A DNA stretch of 64,000 nucleotides from NCBI GenBank assembly GCA_030544235.1, contig CM060467.1:7990501-8054500 (forward strand), in the 5' to 3' direction. The first letter of the stretch is position 1, and each line of letters opens with the position of its first letter. The notes under the pieces were generated by a model. It was not told the DNA's origin, did no database searches, and worked only from the letters and a program-made list of their open reading frames with translations. Positions 50,440 through 63,682 of this stretch are shown here, one piece after another. Source of the stretch: Lepturacanthus savala (taxonomy: Eukaryota; Chordata; Actinopteri; Scombriformes; Trichiuridae). The position numbers were made by a program, and so were the translations under genes.

Positions 50440-51520
50440 ATGACAGTCTTTCATGTATTACAGGACTGATATATATTTCAGCGATATTGATTTTAAACCA
50501 CTTTATTTAAAAATGTAAGGCTGTCATCTAAGGATTATTCATGCAGAAAAATATGATTAATTGCACATAGAGTTATTTAATTTTTTTTTATCTCCACTAT
50601 TCGCACTTTCATGAGTTATGGACTTCAATGCATGAAGCAAAGCTCGATCCAAATTTATTTATAGATTTTTTTTTTAATTTTTATATGAAAAAATGTACTT
50701 TTCTATGTTCCATGTCTTTTCTACTCAGCTGCAGAGCTCCTTCTTAACCCATCTGACTTCAGAAAGGGTGAAAGGGGCTATTTTGAGCCTGGTCTAGATC
50801 ATGAGATTTCACTTGTCATTTTTAAATCCCAGGGTGGTTTAGTGTTTGGCACATGTTAAAGCTGTGCTCAGTTGTTTGGTCCTGCAGCTGCGTTTGGTGT
50901 ACTGCCAGATCACTCTCTGTTTTGCCAATGTAAGATGATGATAATGAAATTATTATTATAACTTGTTAGCAATACAATCCTGGTAAAATATTAAGAAGTT
51001 GCCAAAATTCTGCTTTGTTTGCATATTTTACTGGTTTGCTGTTAGGCCCCTTTAACCCTCGACTAACCTTGATTAGCTCTGTTAATTCTATATGTACCTA
51101 TAATTACTCCTGTTTGGGAGTAATATTCCAAACAGTATCAGCATGGATACTGTGCAAATGTAGATAAAGTTCAAATCTGCATGCCATTAAATTACTAAAT
51201 AAAACATTTTCGTGGCCTCTGAGGGTTTGGGGTCATGGTTTTTCCCACTTTGCCCAAATAACAACCGAGCCTTGCTAACATGTTATAATAGTAAACATAT
51301 TCCTGCATCATCATCTATATTAAATGTCCTATGCTGTGGTGTACAGTATTGATTTGTTGATTTTTTTAAAGCCTAATTTGCACAAGAGCCTAAAATGTTA
51401 TCCTTAGATTCAATCTGACCTTTTGTTTTTTAGTGGTTTATTGATGTTTTTGTAATGATTTTTCTGGGTTGAGTTTTTGCTGCTTTTCTACCTCATAATA
51501 AAAGGCTCAAAACAATCCTT
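50440..51520 (+). other. klhl38: klhl38 3' UTR
   Basis: About 1.1 kb of AT-rich non-coding sequence with poly(A) signals AATAAA at 51198-51203 and 51497-51502. Alternative ends are possible. Confidence 0.6.
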
Positions 51521-52172
51521 ATATTCGCCCTCTCTCCATATCTGAATGGTGTCAGTTGAGAGTGAGTGCAATCTGAGCAGCTCATGGATCCTGTATGTCT
51601 CATCACTGCTCACAGTCGTGTCCACACAGGTCCTTTACATGCCCAGACAAGTTCCTGCCAGTATGAACGCGAACATCTAGATTTAGTTGCCTGTGTAGCC
51701 AGGAAGACAGATATCACTAATGAGATGAGTTAATTGTTCATTGGAGCGTAATTTGGAAGGCTGTAACTTCTAGAACATGACATTTATTCGGATGCTGGTT
51801 CAGATCTCTGTAAATAATTACACAACCTCCCTTGAAATGAAACCTTAGAGTAAGGATCAGCTAAACAATTTCATTCATTAATGACCTTTAGGGAGTAATG
51901 TCAGCCGGTCGTGTGAACATATGTGATCTAGAGGAATTCCACTGAAGTGTTATGGACGGTTCTCCGAAAACCAATAGTCACCGGTATCAGTTGCTCGCCG
52001 CCAGCGAATGTGGTCTGGAGGACAGTGGGTGGAGTGAGAAAAGGTGAGGGGGGGGGGACTGGAAAAAAAACTATAGGTGATCTGATGATATTTTGAGAAA
52101 CAAACAAGGGGGCGAATGTTACACCACGTGAGGCATGTGGCCCCTGCGGGTTGCTGTGCTAGGTGGCAGATG

Positions 52173-52195
52173 TGAGAGAGAGAGAGAGAGAGAGA
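52173..52195. repeat. (GA)n microsatellite
   Basis: A short uninterrupted GA run in the klhl38-fbxo32 spacer. Confidence 0.9.
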
Positions 52196-52982
52196 AACCG
52201 ATGACCAAGGTTTCATCTGAGTGAGTGAAGAAACTCATCCAGGAGCAACAGGTGTGTGTGTGACTATGTGCAATTGCAATTAGGTTTTTTTTTTCTTGCA
52301 GCTGTCCTGTCTGGTCATAACATCACAACAACAACAGAGATGATGGACAGGAGGGGGAGGAAGAGAGATGATCTCTAATAACCTTTTAAAACTTTCTAAT
52401 GTATCTTTGGGTCTGGAAAAAAAATCACTGACATATGACACAGACTTATATTTTTGTTTTTAGTTTTTACACCTAGAAACCAGCACTTGGCTTCATTTCA
52501 TCCTCCTATTGGCTGGACTAACAGTAAACAGAGCACATCTTAAAATCAACACTGTTTATGATTGACCGAATAAACTTTAGAGCGTTGTTTCCTGTTCAGT
52601 TAGTCAGTCGGCCGCCAGCGCTGACCAAACATTTGCTGGGACTTTCCATGTCATCTAGTAAGTAGGTTGATCTACTCTATAAAAATAACTCATTACACCT
52701 CTGGGGATCACAGGACCGTACACATTACTGAACATCCCTTCAGTTCACACGTTTTAGTCATGAAGATAGATTCTTTACACCTGTGGTTCACTGCTGTGCC
52801 TCTGTAACCACTTTGACTGTTGAACTATTTCAGTTTGCGCCACTTCCTCCATGGCTGCAGTTGTTAGTCATGAACAATATAAGCAATTAGAAGACATCTG
52901 CCGAACATCATATAATCCTAGGTGATGTTGCCAAATCTTAAAATACAGTGTGAGTGTGCTGAGCTGTTTGACTTTTTGCATA

Positions 52983-53510
52983 TACAGCTCTGGAAATAAA
53001 ATAAGAAACCACTGCAAAATGATCCGTTTTTTGGGATTTTACTACTTATAGGTATGTGTTTGAGCAAAAGGATTTTTGTTTGAATCTATAAACTACTGAC
53101 AATATTATCGTTGAGAGCATTTTTTTGCAGAAAATGGCAAATCGTCAAAATACCAAAAAAAGATACGTTTTCAGACCTCAAACAATGAAAAGAAACCAGA
53201 TTCAGAAGAAGAACATTTAAAATCAGCATAATACTAATGTTTACACTAAAGAAGAGTTCAGAAATCAATATTTGGTGCAATAACCCTTCATTTTAATGAC
53301 AGCTTTCATGCATCTTGGCATGCTCTCCACTAGTCTTTACCATTATTCTTGGGTGACTTTATTCCACTCCTGGTTCCTCTTTAAGCAGAATGAGGTGTGC
53401 ATGTGTTGGAATTCAACAGATCCTGGAATGGAATGGCTGGAATACATGTAGAGATGCTGATTTCCGAAAAAAAAAAAATGCAACGGTCTCTTATTTTTTT
53501 CCAGTTGTAT
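52983..53510. mobile_element. Full-length TIR-bearing miniature DNA transposon
   Basis: The termini are inverted repeats of about 30 bp with small differences: left TACAGCTCTGGAAATAAAAT, right (reverse complement) TACAACTGGAAAAAAATAAG. There is no long reading frame, and TA dinucleotides occur at both ends. It shares most of its 3' half with the inverted truncated copy at 15371-15694. I recall it as a very widespread fish element but cannot name it securely; Tc1/mariner-type is my best guess. Confidence 0.8.
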
Positions 53511-54166
53511 ATTCTCAGGTGATTTTGCCAAATCTTACAATGCAGTGTGCATGTGCAGAGCTGTTTGAAAAACATTTGCTGGCTAAGAACCTTACAAGAT
53601 TCATTCAAATGTAACAAAACAGCAACGAAATAAAGGAAAAGTGATCAACAGAAATGTTGGTGAACATCGTTTGAACTTTCCAGCGTTGTGCAACCGTCAG
53701 TGATGAGTCCACAGCTCAAAACATTACACCGAGAGGGCCGGCCATGCTACACACAGGATGTGCCTACCACAAGCTCTAGATGAGCTGAAACATGAGCTTG
53801 TTGTACACCATGTGCTGCTGCTGACATGCGTTGCAGATTGTATAATGTGTCATGAATTATAAGGCCCCAGAACACCCCCCACACCCACCCACCCACTCTA
53901 TGCAAACACTCATTTATTCACATACAAACATGCAGACTCAGCCCTGTGCCTTGTCACTGACGATAAACACACAAGTATACAAGTGTCTTTCATGCTGCAG
54001 GATTTTTAGGAAGTGAACTTCAACCATTTACATTATGATCAAACACTTTCTCATTTAACCCTTTGTTGTCATTGATTCTGTGTGCTGATGAAAATCCAAT
54101 ACACAACTCTCTGATCTTCACCAAAGCACAGTATTAATGGACATGAGAAAGATCATCAAAGCCACA

Positions 54167-54235
54167 AACAAACAGATACTGACAATGAACCGATGATGAT
54201 CATCATCATCGGTTCATTGTCAGTATCTGTTTGTT
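54167..54235. repeat. Perfect 69-bp palindrome (34-bp arms, 1-bp spacer)
   Basis: The arm 54167-54200 (AACAAACAGATACTG ... GATGATGAT) is the exact reverse complement of 54202-54235, with a single C at 54201 between them. It is followed by a short direct repeat, ACACATAGCT, twice at 54236-54260. No surrounding transposon, tRNA or known hairpin RNA is recognised. Confidence 0.97.
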
Positions 54236-54435
54236 ACACATAGCTATGATACACATAGCTTCAGAGATGAGTGTGTCAACATGTGTGTTTAATAAAGCTG
54301 ATAAGAGCTGACACAGTGGCCTGGACAGATATAGTTACACATTATCTGTCATTGCACCGGCCAAAATAAACACAACTGCCCCATTCAGTCCTCATGGTAT
54401 GAGTTGGTGCTGTTTTGGGAAAATTTAACCCCCCC

Positions 54436-54466
54436 CCCCCTTGCAGACACACACACACACACACAT
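54436..54466. repeat. Poly(C) run followed by (CA)n
   Basis: About 12 C (54430-54441) followed by a CA repeat (54447-54466). Confidence 0.9.
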
Positions 54467-55682
54467 ACTGGCAAACACACACCCATACGCACAATTCACA
54501 ATGCAACACAATACTCTGGAGGAATCCAAAGGACAACTTGATCTATTTATAATACCAGGAGTGACTAAGAATCAGGGGACTTTACAGTTACTAAAATGTT
54601 TTTTCCTTTATATTTACAGAACTGATGAGCGCTTTCAAAACACTTCCTGAACATTTCCTTAAAAAAAAAAGAAAAAAAACAGACTTAATTAACCATAAAA
54701 ACCAGAAGTGAGTAGTGAAATTCAGTTCTGTTACAGACCAGTAGTTCCCTATTGGGACCATGTGGGTTTATAATGGGGTCTGAAGCAAAATCAAAAACAG
54801 GCTGCTTCTTGATTTCACTATTATATTTATGTAAAAAGAGTGTATAAGTAAAGAAAAATCAAGTAAAAGTCCCATTTGAAGTCCTCACAGCCTCACAGCA
54901 TGTTGATGACTTCTTTTCTTTTATAGTTAACTGTAAATGCCATAGTAAACATGTATGTGAGAGTTAGATTTCGTGGGATTGATGTTGAGTGGAATGTGGA
55001 TCTGTATTATTCTAAGGCCTAAAATGCAGGTCAGAGGTTAAAACCCCCCAGAGGCCTCATTTCTTTAAGATATTCTCAAGGTAACTGACCAGCAGGACAT
55101 GGGATCTCATTCATAGGTTGGATTTTGGGACGTTTACCTATATTTTGCTGCAATTCGGCCCTCAGAGATGCTCTCAGATTCAACAGGTTTATGACGCTGT
55201 TCTTTTTGTGAAAGAGAAGAACTTCATCAGCAAATCAAAAAAAGATAATTGTCACACACCAAAAAAAATCATGAAATTCAAAGATGCTTCTTATTACTAC
55301 ACCGTGATCTCATGTAAATCCCTGCATTGCTGTGCACAGCTGATCCAATCAGCCATATAACAACACACCTGTGCTGATCTGCAGGGGCCTCTAATCTAAT
55401 AATAACACGTTGCATTATACATCTGAATGTAAAATCACAGTTAATTACATTTAATGACGTAAAAACACATATTCCCCACCCAGTTATGAGTGGAAGTAGC
55501 ATCAATAATATAACTCGTCCTTCATTAAACCAGCTGCTGAGACGTCGCGTCTTTCCCACGTGAAAAGACGTCTTCTGTGTTTATCAGGCCGACATCATAA
55601 CAGATACAGGTCCTCTCGGCTTCTATCTTTCCATGACATGAGGACTCGCCGCTGCCTTTTGCAACATCGCTCCAGTCGAGTT

Positions 55683-55768
55683 GATAAACAAAGCCACGTG
55701 TTGCGGGGAAGTTTCCAAAGTGGGCGGATCCCGCGCGTTTCCGGGTTCTGGGTCTGAGGATATAAGAG
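55683..55768 (+). promoter_or_regulatory. fbxo32: fbxo32 proximal promoter: FOXO-like site, E-box, GC box, TATA-like box
   Basis: In order there are GATAAACAAA at 55683-55692 (FOXO/forkhead type), CACGTG at 55695-55700, GGGCGG at about 55722-55727, and TATAAGAG at 55761-55768. A transcription start near 55790 would leave a leader of about 130 bp before the ATG at 55922. FOXO control of atrogin-1 in muscle wasting is well established in mammals. That these particular sites act here is inferred. Confidence 0.6.
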
Positions 55769-55921
55769 GAGCTGCGCAATGACAACAGTTAGACCAGAAA
55801 CACAAGCAGCACAAAGCGTGTTGGAGAAAGAGAAATAGAAAAAAGGACGCGTATTAACGCAACCAGGGCTTCATTTCCTGAGCCTTTTTCTTTCGTTTTA
55901 TTTGAAATTTAAAAAGTGAGA

Positions 55922-58900
55922 ATGCCTTTCCTCGGACAGGACTGGAGGTCACCGGGTCAGAGTTGGGTAAAAACCGAGGAGGGATGGAAAAAGACTTCAG
56001 CGGACGACAAAAACAACAACGTCTCCGTGGAGAGGTCGGTCCTTTAAACTCATTTTTAAACTCATTCTTTTGTCCTTCACGCCGCTTTTACTTAGGAAAC
56101 TGCGCAACATTAGACTGCGCCATCACTTTTTGTTGTCTGTGTGGTTAGTTATCGAAAGATGGAGGAAGGGATAAAGAGGAGGTGGAGGAAATGTTTGAAG
56201 AAAGTTCGCTTTCTGCTTTAAAGACAGACTGATAGCACCGTTACAGGCCTCATTAAACTCCACTCTCCACACTTTTTTTTTTCTGAGGCTGTGTTCCTTT
56301 TCCAGGCTAATCACTGACTGGGCTATTAATAACCTCACAACAAGTGAGTGGATTAACTCAGCCTGTTGAGTCTGTCTGTCCCCTTCAAAAAAATGAACAA
56401 GAGGTTCAAGTTGAAGCTCATGCAGAACAAATTAAATTAAGAAAACTGCACAGAAAGCACAGAGGAAGTTTGCCCCAGTGTTCTGACATGATATGCTGCG
56501 GTTGATGGCTTTTAATGAATTATGTGTGTGTTTATTGCAGCTTCTGCAAAGCTGAGGAGGAGGAGTGCTTCAACAAGGAGAACCTGCTGCTCTCCCTCGG
56601 CTACGACATGGCCGCCAAGAAGAGGAAAAAAGACCAAATGAACAACAACACCAAAGTCCCCTGTGAGTCCCTCTGGAAGAGCCACGCAGCCTGAATTACT
56701 ACATAAATATGCAGGAGATAACCTTTTGCTATGTTATGTGTGCGCCCGGCTATAAATCATGTCATAATATCCCAAAGTTTCCAGACCTAGGAAATATTAA
56801 CAGGAGCCTTATGAGGATGTTGTGTAACATTCATGAGCTGCTTCCTGATAATATTTAGGATTAATTTCACATCGTTTTGTAAACTCTTAACCACACGGGT
56901 TCTGAAATTGTATCTTTTTTTTTTTTTGCTTGTGTGTGTGTTTGTCAAATAGCTTCTAAGCGTCTTAATGAGGCCAGACCACTAATATAAACTTTCTGCT
57001 CTTGCAGATTTCCACCGGGAAAAGTGGATTTATGTTCATAAAGGAAGCACCAAGGAGGTAACCAATAACCAGCCCTCATTCAGTTTCACATCAACTATTC
57101 ATATCATCCGTTTGTTGCTAATGCAAACATGCAGAGGAAAAACTCTATACTCCTGCGGAGGATTGCAATCTAATACCCTGATTAATTAAATTCTCCTAGC
57201 GCCACGGATATTGTACGCTGGGAGAGGCCTTCAATCGCTTGGATTTCTGCAGCGCCATCAAGGACACCAGGAGATTTAATTATGTCGTCAGAGTGAGTCT
57301 CCGTCTCTTTCTTTTCCAGTTTGTTCTGCTTCTTTTTGTTCTTCCTCTGTGGTTCTTAATGTGTTTTTTCTTGTTGACAGTGAAGGGGTTAAGGTTTAGA
57401 GGGTGGGTAGGTTTCTCCTCGCCTCTTATCAATGTTCTGCAGACAAGAGGCTCTTAGTGGTGATGATACTGACTCAGGGAGTGTATAGGAGTGTGTGTGC
57501 GTCTTTGGGGAAGAGTGTCCTAGTATGACACTCGGCTGTAATAATACAATTTGACATCCTCAAATTTCCTTATTCAAAGTTGTATTAAAGCCAGTCCATG
57601 TGTGATACCCAGAACACTATTCTCTTAATCTTATTAGTATTTAAAAAAGTGCAATTTGATCTTGGATTATGGGTTGTCAATAGAAAATGGTTCCTATTTG
57701 GAACTTCTTTTTTTTTTTTTCCTCCCCTCCACATCAAAGCTCCCACATGTGCTCCCATGTGAGCAGAGTCCTGCGTGTGGTCCTGTTCTCTGCTAGTGAG
57801 AGGGGTGGGGGTGGGGGGTAGAGGGGGTGACAGCTGTGCAGTGAGGTGTGACCACCGGACAGGGGTTTATGAAACCAGACCCGGTGGTTGTCAGGTGATT
57901 CTACCTCCACACACACACACGATCTTGCCTCTCCTGCATGTTCTGTTATTTAGTTTTTGTATCTGTCTCATGGGAACTAACATCCTAATCAGTTCTGTAG
58001 AGGCTTAGAATGAGGAAATCGGCAGAATGAAATCAAGAAACTTTACATTTTTGCAGCAGCTCTGTGAGTTTGCTGCAGGGACTCATCTTCTCTACAGTCA
58101 CACAGACCTCAGACTTTAAATATTGAATGAACATGGTTATAATGCTAAATTATAACCTTCCTAAGACATAAAACATATTTCTGGTATTTTTTTTTCCCAT
58201 CTATTAATCCATAGATGGTTGTCCATTTGTTTTAGAATGATCTGTTTCAGCTAGCGAGTGCAGTACAGAGAACAATACGGCGATGTAACACTAGCGTCTA
58301 GTCTGGACACGCTGTCCCAGGTCACTGCTCTTCACTGGTTGTCTTATGGCATTTGCCGGTTCATTTAACTCTGTCTCAGTTACACGGATCAGGTTCTTCC
58401 ACAGAGACAACAAGTGGTCTGCTTTCTTTTTTCCACAGAGGAGTTAAATGAAGGTTATTTCAAGGAGGAGCAGACAACCCTGTTTCAAAATTGCTGTTAT
58501 ATAATGAGAATTTTTATAGAATTCCTGCAGTAACACAGGTGTGTTAGTGGAAAAGCATGAGCCGCGTGCCAAGCTATGAAGTGCAGCTAAGTGAACAGTT
58601 GGGACTAAAAGTAGATACGGGAAACGCACATTGTTCTGCCCGGCTGCTCTAGAAAGGGAGGAATGCTTGATGAGCTGCTAAAAGAAGAAGAAGGCCACAG
58701 GATTAGGTTTTAGGAATGGAGCTGGAAAGAATGGGGGTGGGGAAGGAGATTAATATTAGTAAAACAGAAAGGGAGGTAGAGGATGAACGAGAGCAAATTA
58801 CAAACTTAACATCTTTATTTAGGATTTGCCTGAATGTTTGCATACAGTAGTCAATTTTTTTTGTTTTTAGGAGAAATTTCTCCAGAAAGTTGATGTTGAT

Positions 58901-61685
58901 ATGAGGACAGAGGTCACATGTTGCAGTCAGGACTGAGCACAGGGGGGAAAATTTGTTTCTCCATGATGTCACGGCATCTGTTAGATGCCAGACATGCCGC
59001 TCCGAGACTCACTGTTTGCCTACTAGCCAAGGACAACACACACACACACACACACACACACAGCCACACTAGTGCACACACACGGTCTGTAAAACTGCCA
59101 ACCATTCGGTTAATTCACTTGACAAGAGAAGCAGGAGTCAAATGATTAAAAGCTTGTTTGTGGAGGCTGATGCTGTGGACAGCCCGGGCTGTCGTCCAGC
59201 ACCTCTCCAGCAGCATCTCCCCCTGAAGAGACTCCAGATCGAGTTTGATCAATGCCAAGAACTTTATTATTTGGCCTTCGGATCCAGCTTCAGCTTCAGG
59301 TTCAGAGTAATGACTAGGTGGATCGGCTCCAAATTTCTCCTAAGACGGCATTTATTGTGAGGACCGCGAGTGTCCTCCTGTAAGAATGCGGCATAACAAA
59401 CATTGGGTAATAAGGCATTGGAACAGAGCGTCTCTAGCAGCTGACATGGTGAAATTAATGTTGTGTTAAAGAATGTTCCTTTTTCTGTCTCTTTCCTTTC
59501 TCTGCTCTAGCTCCTGGAGCTTATCGCCAAGTCCCAGCTCCCCTCACTCAGCGGCGTGGCGCAGAAAAACTACATGAATATTCTGGAGAGAGTGGTACAG
59601 AAAGGTGAGGCCTGTCACTCTTTTAACAGTCATTTGACTAATTTGCCTGTCACTGTCTCTTAATATTGTGTTTTATTTTTTGTCTGCACCACTTGCATAA
59701 TTGAGGGGGGAAAATGCACAATTCACTTCTATTGATTTAAATATACACCATAATAGACTCACTTTTGTTTTTAAAGGCATATGGGATGATGTCATCAATG
59801 TCATGTGGTGCAACACTAAAAACTAGCTACCAGATAGTTTAACTATTTAAAGTTTAAATGCTTTTATAACCGTGTTTTTAAAAAGTTTTTGACTTCCTCA
59901 TCTTGCCAACCCTTATTTGTCACTGACCCTTAAACACAATTGATAGAAGTAGAGCAAAAATTAAACCTGCCCGCTGCTGTTAGCACCGAGAGGTGACAAA
60001 ATGAGCCCCGGTGACACCTAAAGAAGACAATTTTCTGCTTTTAATGGTGCCGTGAAGAGCACTGACAGTCCCCAGGCCCCTCAACGAGCCACAGTGTAAA
60101 CCAAATGTTCCAGCTGTTAAACAGGGATTGGGGTTGTTTAGGTGCTGTTATGAAACCTGTTGGACAAATATTATGAACGTCGCAGGAGGAAAGTACAGCC
60201 GCTGCAAACCGTTTTGCTTTCAACAATGTGCTTGTAGATGAACTACAATAAATATTGGACCGTTTGCCTGGTAGCCGCTAATCTCTCTGTGCCGCTCCTG
60301 CTTTCAAGTCTAGTTTGGGGAGGTCACTCTATCGGGGGTCAGGGCTGTAGCGATAAATTGGAACCTGTGGTTTCCTCCCACAGTCCTGGATGACCAGCAG
60401 AACGTCCGCCCCATCAAGGAGCTGCTGCAGATGCTCTACGTCTCGCTGTGCGCTCTGGTGCAGGACATGGGCAAGTCCGTCCTGGTGGGGAACATCAACA
60501 CGTGGGTGCACCGCATGGAGAACATCCTGCAGTGGCAGCAGCAGCTGGACAACATCCAGATCAACAGGGTACATATCTGCTTGAAACCCAAAACTAGGAC
60601 GCAAACTTTTACACAAGTCTCATGGTTAACATTACAGTACCGTTAAATTTCTCTTCTGCTTTCCTCCAGCCTACATCTACAGGCATGACTCTGACCGACC
60701 TGCCCGCCAGCCTGCAGCTGAACATCATGGAGCGTCTGTCAGACGGCAGGGACCTGGTCAGCCTGGGCCAGGTCTGTCCTGAAATGGGGGCCCTCACCGA
60801 GGACCGGCTGCTCTGGAAGAGACTCTGCCAGCACCACTTCACAGACAGACAGGCATGTGGAGATTATAGGATGATCTCTAAATGTGTACAATGAGACTAA
60901 TGCACTCATCCTTCCACACACACATACATAAATCCTGTACACTGCTGATGACCCACAGGAAACGGTGTAACAAAAATTGAATAAATACAGAGAAGTCAAA
61001 TTTCTGATAAAACAAGACTACTGGAAAATCATAGCAGCAGAGTTTAGACTGACTCTACAGTAACCTCACACCATTCATAAAAGCACACACTTGTTAAATT
61101 GGGTTACCTAAAGCTTTTTCTATAGTTTAGAGTGGCAGATTTGTTTTTTGGGAAAGAACCTCTATTCATTAAAACTACCAGAACCACCATCTATAATTAA
61201 AAGTGACTGGGGCACAAAAGAAACATTCGGACGGCAAACCAGACATTTCAAGCATGTTTTTTTTTTTTCTTGTTTTTCCCCTCTCTCCCTCTCCTGGGTA
61301 ATGTCTGAAAAATTGTGTTTTCTCTCCTTTTCAGATCCGGAAGCGCCTGATTGTGTCGGATAAAGGTCACCTGGAGTGGAAGAAGATGTACTTCAAGCTG
61401 AGCCGCTGCTACGCACACAGAGAGCAATACAGTGACACCCTGCACTTCTGCTCACACTGTCACATCCTCTTCTGGAAGGTACTACACACATGATATCACT
61501 TTGATCAGTGTCCAAACTAAAACGTGTGTGCGGCAAAGCTGCACTTGGAAGACGAAACGGTTTTCTGATAATGGTCTTTTGTTTTCTCCCTTTAGGACAC
61601 AAACCATCCCTGCACAGCCAACAACCCAGAAAGCTGCACGATGGCCCTTTCCCCTCAAGACTTCATTGACCTCTTCCACTTCTAA
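55922..61685 (+). CDS. fbxo32: F-box only protein 32 (atrogin-1/MAFbx)
   Basis: A substrate receptor of an SCF (SKP1-CUL1-F-box) ubiquitin ligase that drives protein breakdown in atrophying skeletal and cardiac muscle. Nine exons (55922-56034, 56541-56662, 57008-57057, 57200-57292, 59511-59604, 60384-60568, 60670-60852, 61335-61478, 61596-61685) join in frame into 357 residues (human 355). The N-terminus MPFLGQDWRSPGQSWVKT is nearly identical to human. A basic AAKKRKKD lies near residue 68, the non-canonical F-box about 225-270 (LTDLPASLQLNIMERLSDGR), a Cys/His-rich HFCSHCHILFWK at about 317-328, and the end is SPQDFIDLFHF. The intron after 60852 has a GC donor; only that donor restores DRQ-IRKRL. 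Neighbour klhl38 is also muscle-linked and lies in the same orientation upstream. Confidence 0.97.
59033..59062. repeat. (CA)n microsatellite in fbxo32 intron 4
   Basis: About 28 bp of uninterrupted CA dinucleotides, followed by further interrupted CA repeats. Confidence 0.9.
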
Positions 61686-62860
61686 TATCCCCCACCCCCT
61701 ATATTCAGATGAACTGACTGTACATGCTGTACGATATTGCTTTTGTTTTGCTAGCACATTCAATTCCTGGCTGTGTGTATATACGGAAGATTTCTGACTG
61801 GAGGGCGCTCAGGCAGTGGGACAATTATGCAATCGAGTTTCTTTTTCGAAAGTGTGCAGAGGCTTATACGAGGGTGTTGAAAGTGTGTGAATGTGACCAG
61901 ATGGAAAGAGATGTAGGAGCAGTTGGCCTATGGATGGAAGACGGGAAGAGTTCTATCTTAGTTAAGTGAGGTTTTGAATTCACACCTCCAAAGTAAACGT
62001 GTAACTGCAGCAGATTTTATTCTAATTTAAATTTGGTTTTATTTTATATTTGGGTTGTCCTTGTTTTAACACAAAGTGGAACGATTATTAAAATTAGATT
62101 TTTTTTGTTTGTCTTGAAATAGTGATTTGTTTAATATATCACAAGGCCTGCTCACACAAGGGAGGGTTGCTATGTGTTTAATTGCTCAGATTGTTTGCTG
62201 GCACTGGGTAACACTGAGGTAATGAATGTAAGCAAGGGAGTGTTGACACACCACAGTATCTTTGTTTTCTATTTTGCTTTGATTTTTTGTTTTTTCCACT
62301 TTTTTATAACTATTTGATACGACTTTTTTTAAAATTAATTGTGTGTTTATTTTCTGCTGTGGCTGCTATAGCAACAGCATCTGAGTGCAGTATTACCAAA
62401 GATTGTAATCAAAGGAAATTTAACAATGGTGTGTGTGTGCCTTTTTCCTGCAACTTGAAACCGGTACAGCTTAATCCTTATTTGCAATTTTTTCAGATCC
62501 TGATGCTGTTGTGATCATCATCAAATGACTTGTTTTACAAAAGAGTGGTATTTAAGATGCAGGGCTTTGATACCAAAGTTGACTGTTTTGAAAATTTCTT
62601 TTTAGCCTCATGCATGATTTGCATACATGATTTCTTTTTTTTTTTAAGCACCCTGCTGATTGTGTTTACTTATTTATTCGGATCAGGGTAAGTGGCTCAA
62701 CTTGCACTGAGTTTGAGAGAAAGGAAATATTACTATATCGGTGCAATTTGAGCCAGACTTTCCTGTATTACTGTTCAGACAGTGAGGAATGGTGTACATG
62801 CTATGCAATGTGTTTCTGTTTATGTTCTGTTGAATAAATAAAGTTTACAAAAAGCTTAAT
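61686..62860 (+). other. fbxo32: fbxo32 3' UTR
   Basis: About 1.15 kb of AT- and T-rich sequence ends with overlapping poly(A) signals (AATAAATAAA) at 62833-62842. Confidence 0.7.
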
Positions 62861-63304
62861 TGTGGCATCTGTTATATGCAAATAATCAGCGCACATTGTA
62901 GAACGTTCATGGTTTTGAACAGAGCTGAAACACATCTTGCTAGAGGTGAACTGGAGCCTCCTGGATGGAGCGGCTCTGTAGTGTTTCCTGCTGTTTACAG
63001 CAAAATTGCACTCTCTATTGGACATATAATGAACTGCAGGATCATAGATGAGTAGTTTTAATCTCAGTATTAGGGCTAATAGAACTGCTCAGACCACCCT
63101 TGCCTTACAACAAAGTCAAAGTGAGAAAGTTCTTAGAATAGGGGTGTCACTGGCCCACTCAATTGTCCAAACTTGCCTACTGTATAAACTGACAAGGGGT
63201 AAAATAATGTAAGGCAGAAGATAAACTCAGCTGCTTAAATATTCAGTGCAATGCAAAAAAAAAAAGTCAGGGGAAAATATATTTTATTTAATACAATTAG
63301 TTCA

Positions 63305-63672
63305 GGGCGACACGGTGGCGCAGGGGTTAGCGCTGTTGCCTCACAGCAAGAAGGTCGCAGGTTCAAGACCTCCTTGGTCCTGGGTCTGGGACCTTTCTGT
63401 GTGGAGTTTGCATGTTCTCCCTGTGTCTGCGTGGGTTTTAACCGGGTACTCCGGCTTCCTCCCACAGTCCAAAAACATGCTCAGGTTAATTGGTGACTCT
63501 AAATTGCCCGTAGGTGTGAGTGTGTGAGTGAATGGTGTGTGTGCCCCACGATTGGCTGGCGACCATCTGGGGTGTATCCCTGCCTCTCGCCGTAACGCGC
63601 TGGGATTGGCTCCAGCAGACCCCTGCGACCCTAATGAGGAATAAGCAGGTATAGAAAATGACTGACTGACTG
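63305..63672 (+). mobile_element. tRNA-headed SINE-like repeat with target-site duplication
   Basis: The head has pol III promoter boxes: A box TGGCGCAGGGG at 63316 and B box GGTTCAAGACC at 63360. The body carries the familiar fish-repeat words GTTTGCATGTTCTCCCTGTG and CTTCCTCCCACAGTCC, and the 3' tail is TGAC repeats. A 12-bp duplication, ACAATTAGTTCA, lies directly on both sides (63293-63304 and 63673-63684), which shows a recent intact insertion. Confidence 0.85.
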
Positions 63673-63682
63673 ACAATTAGTT

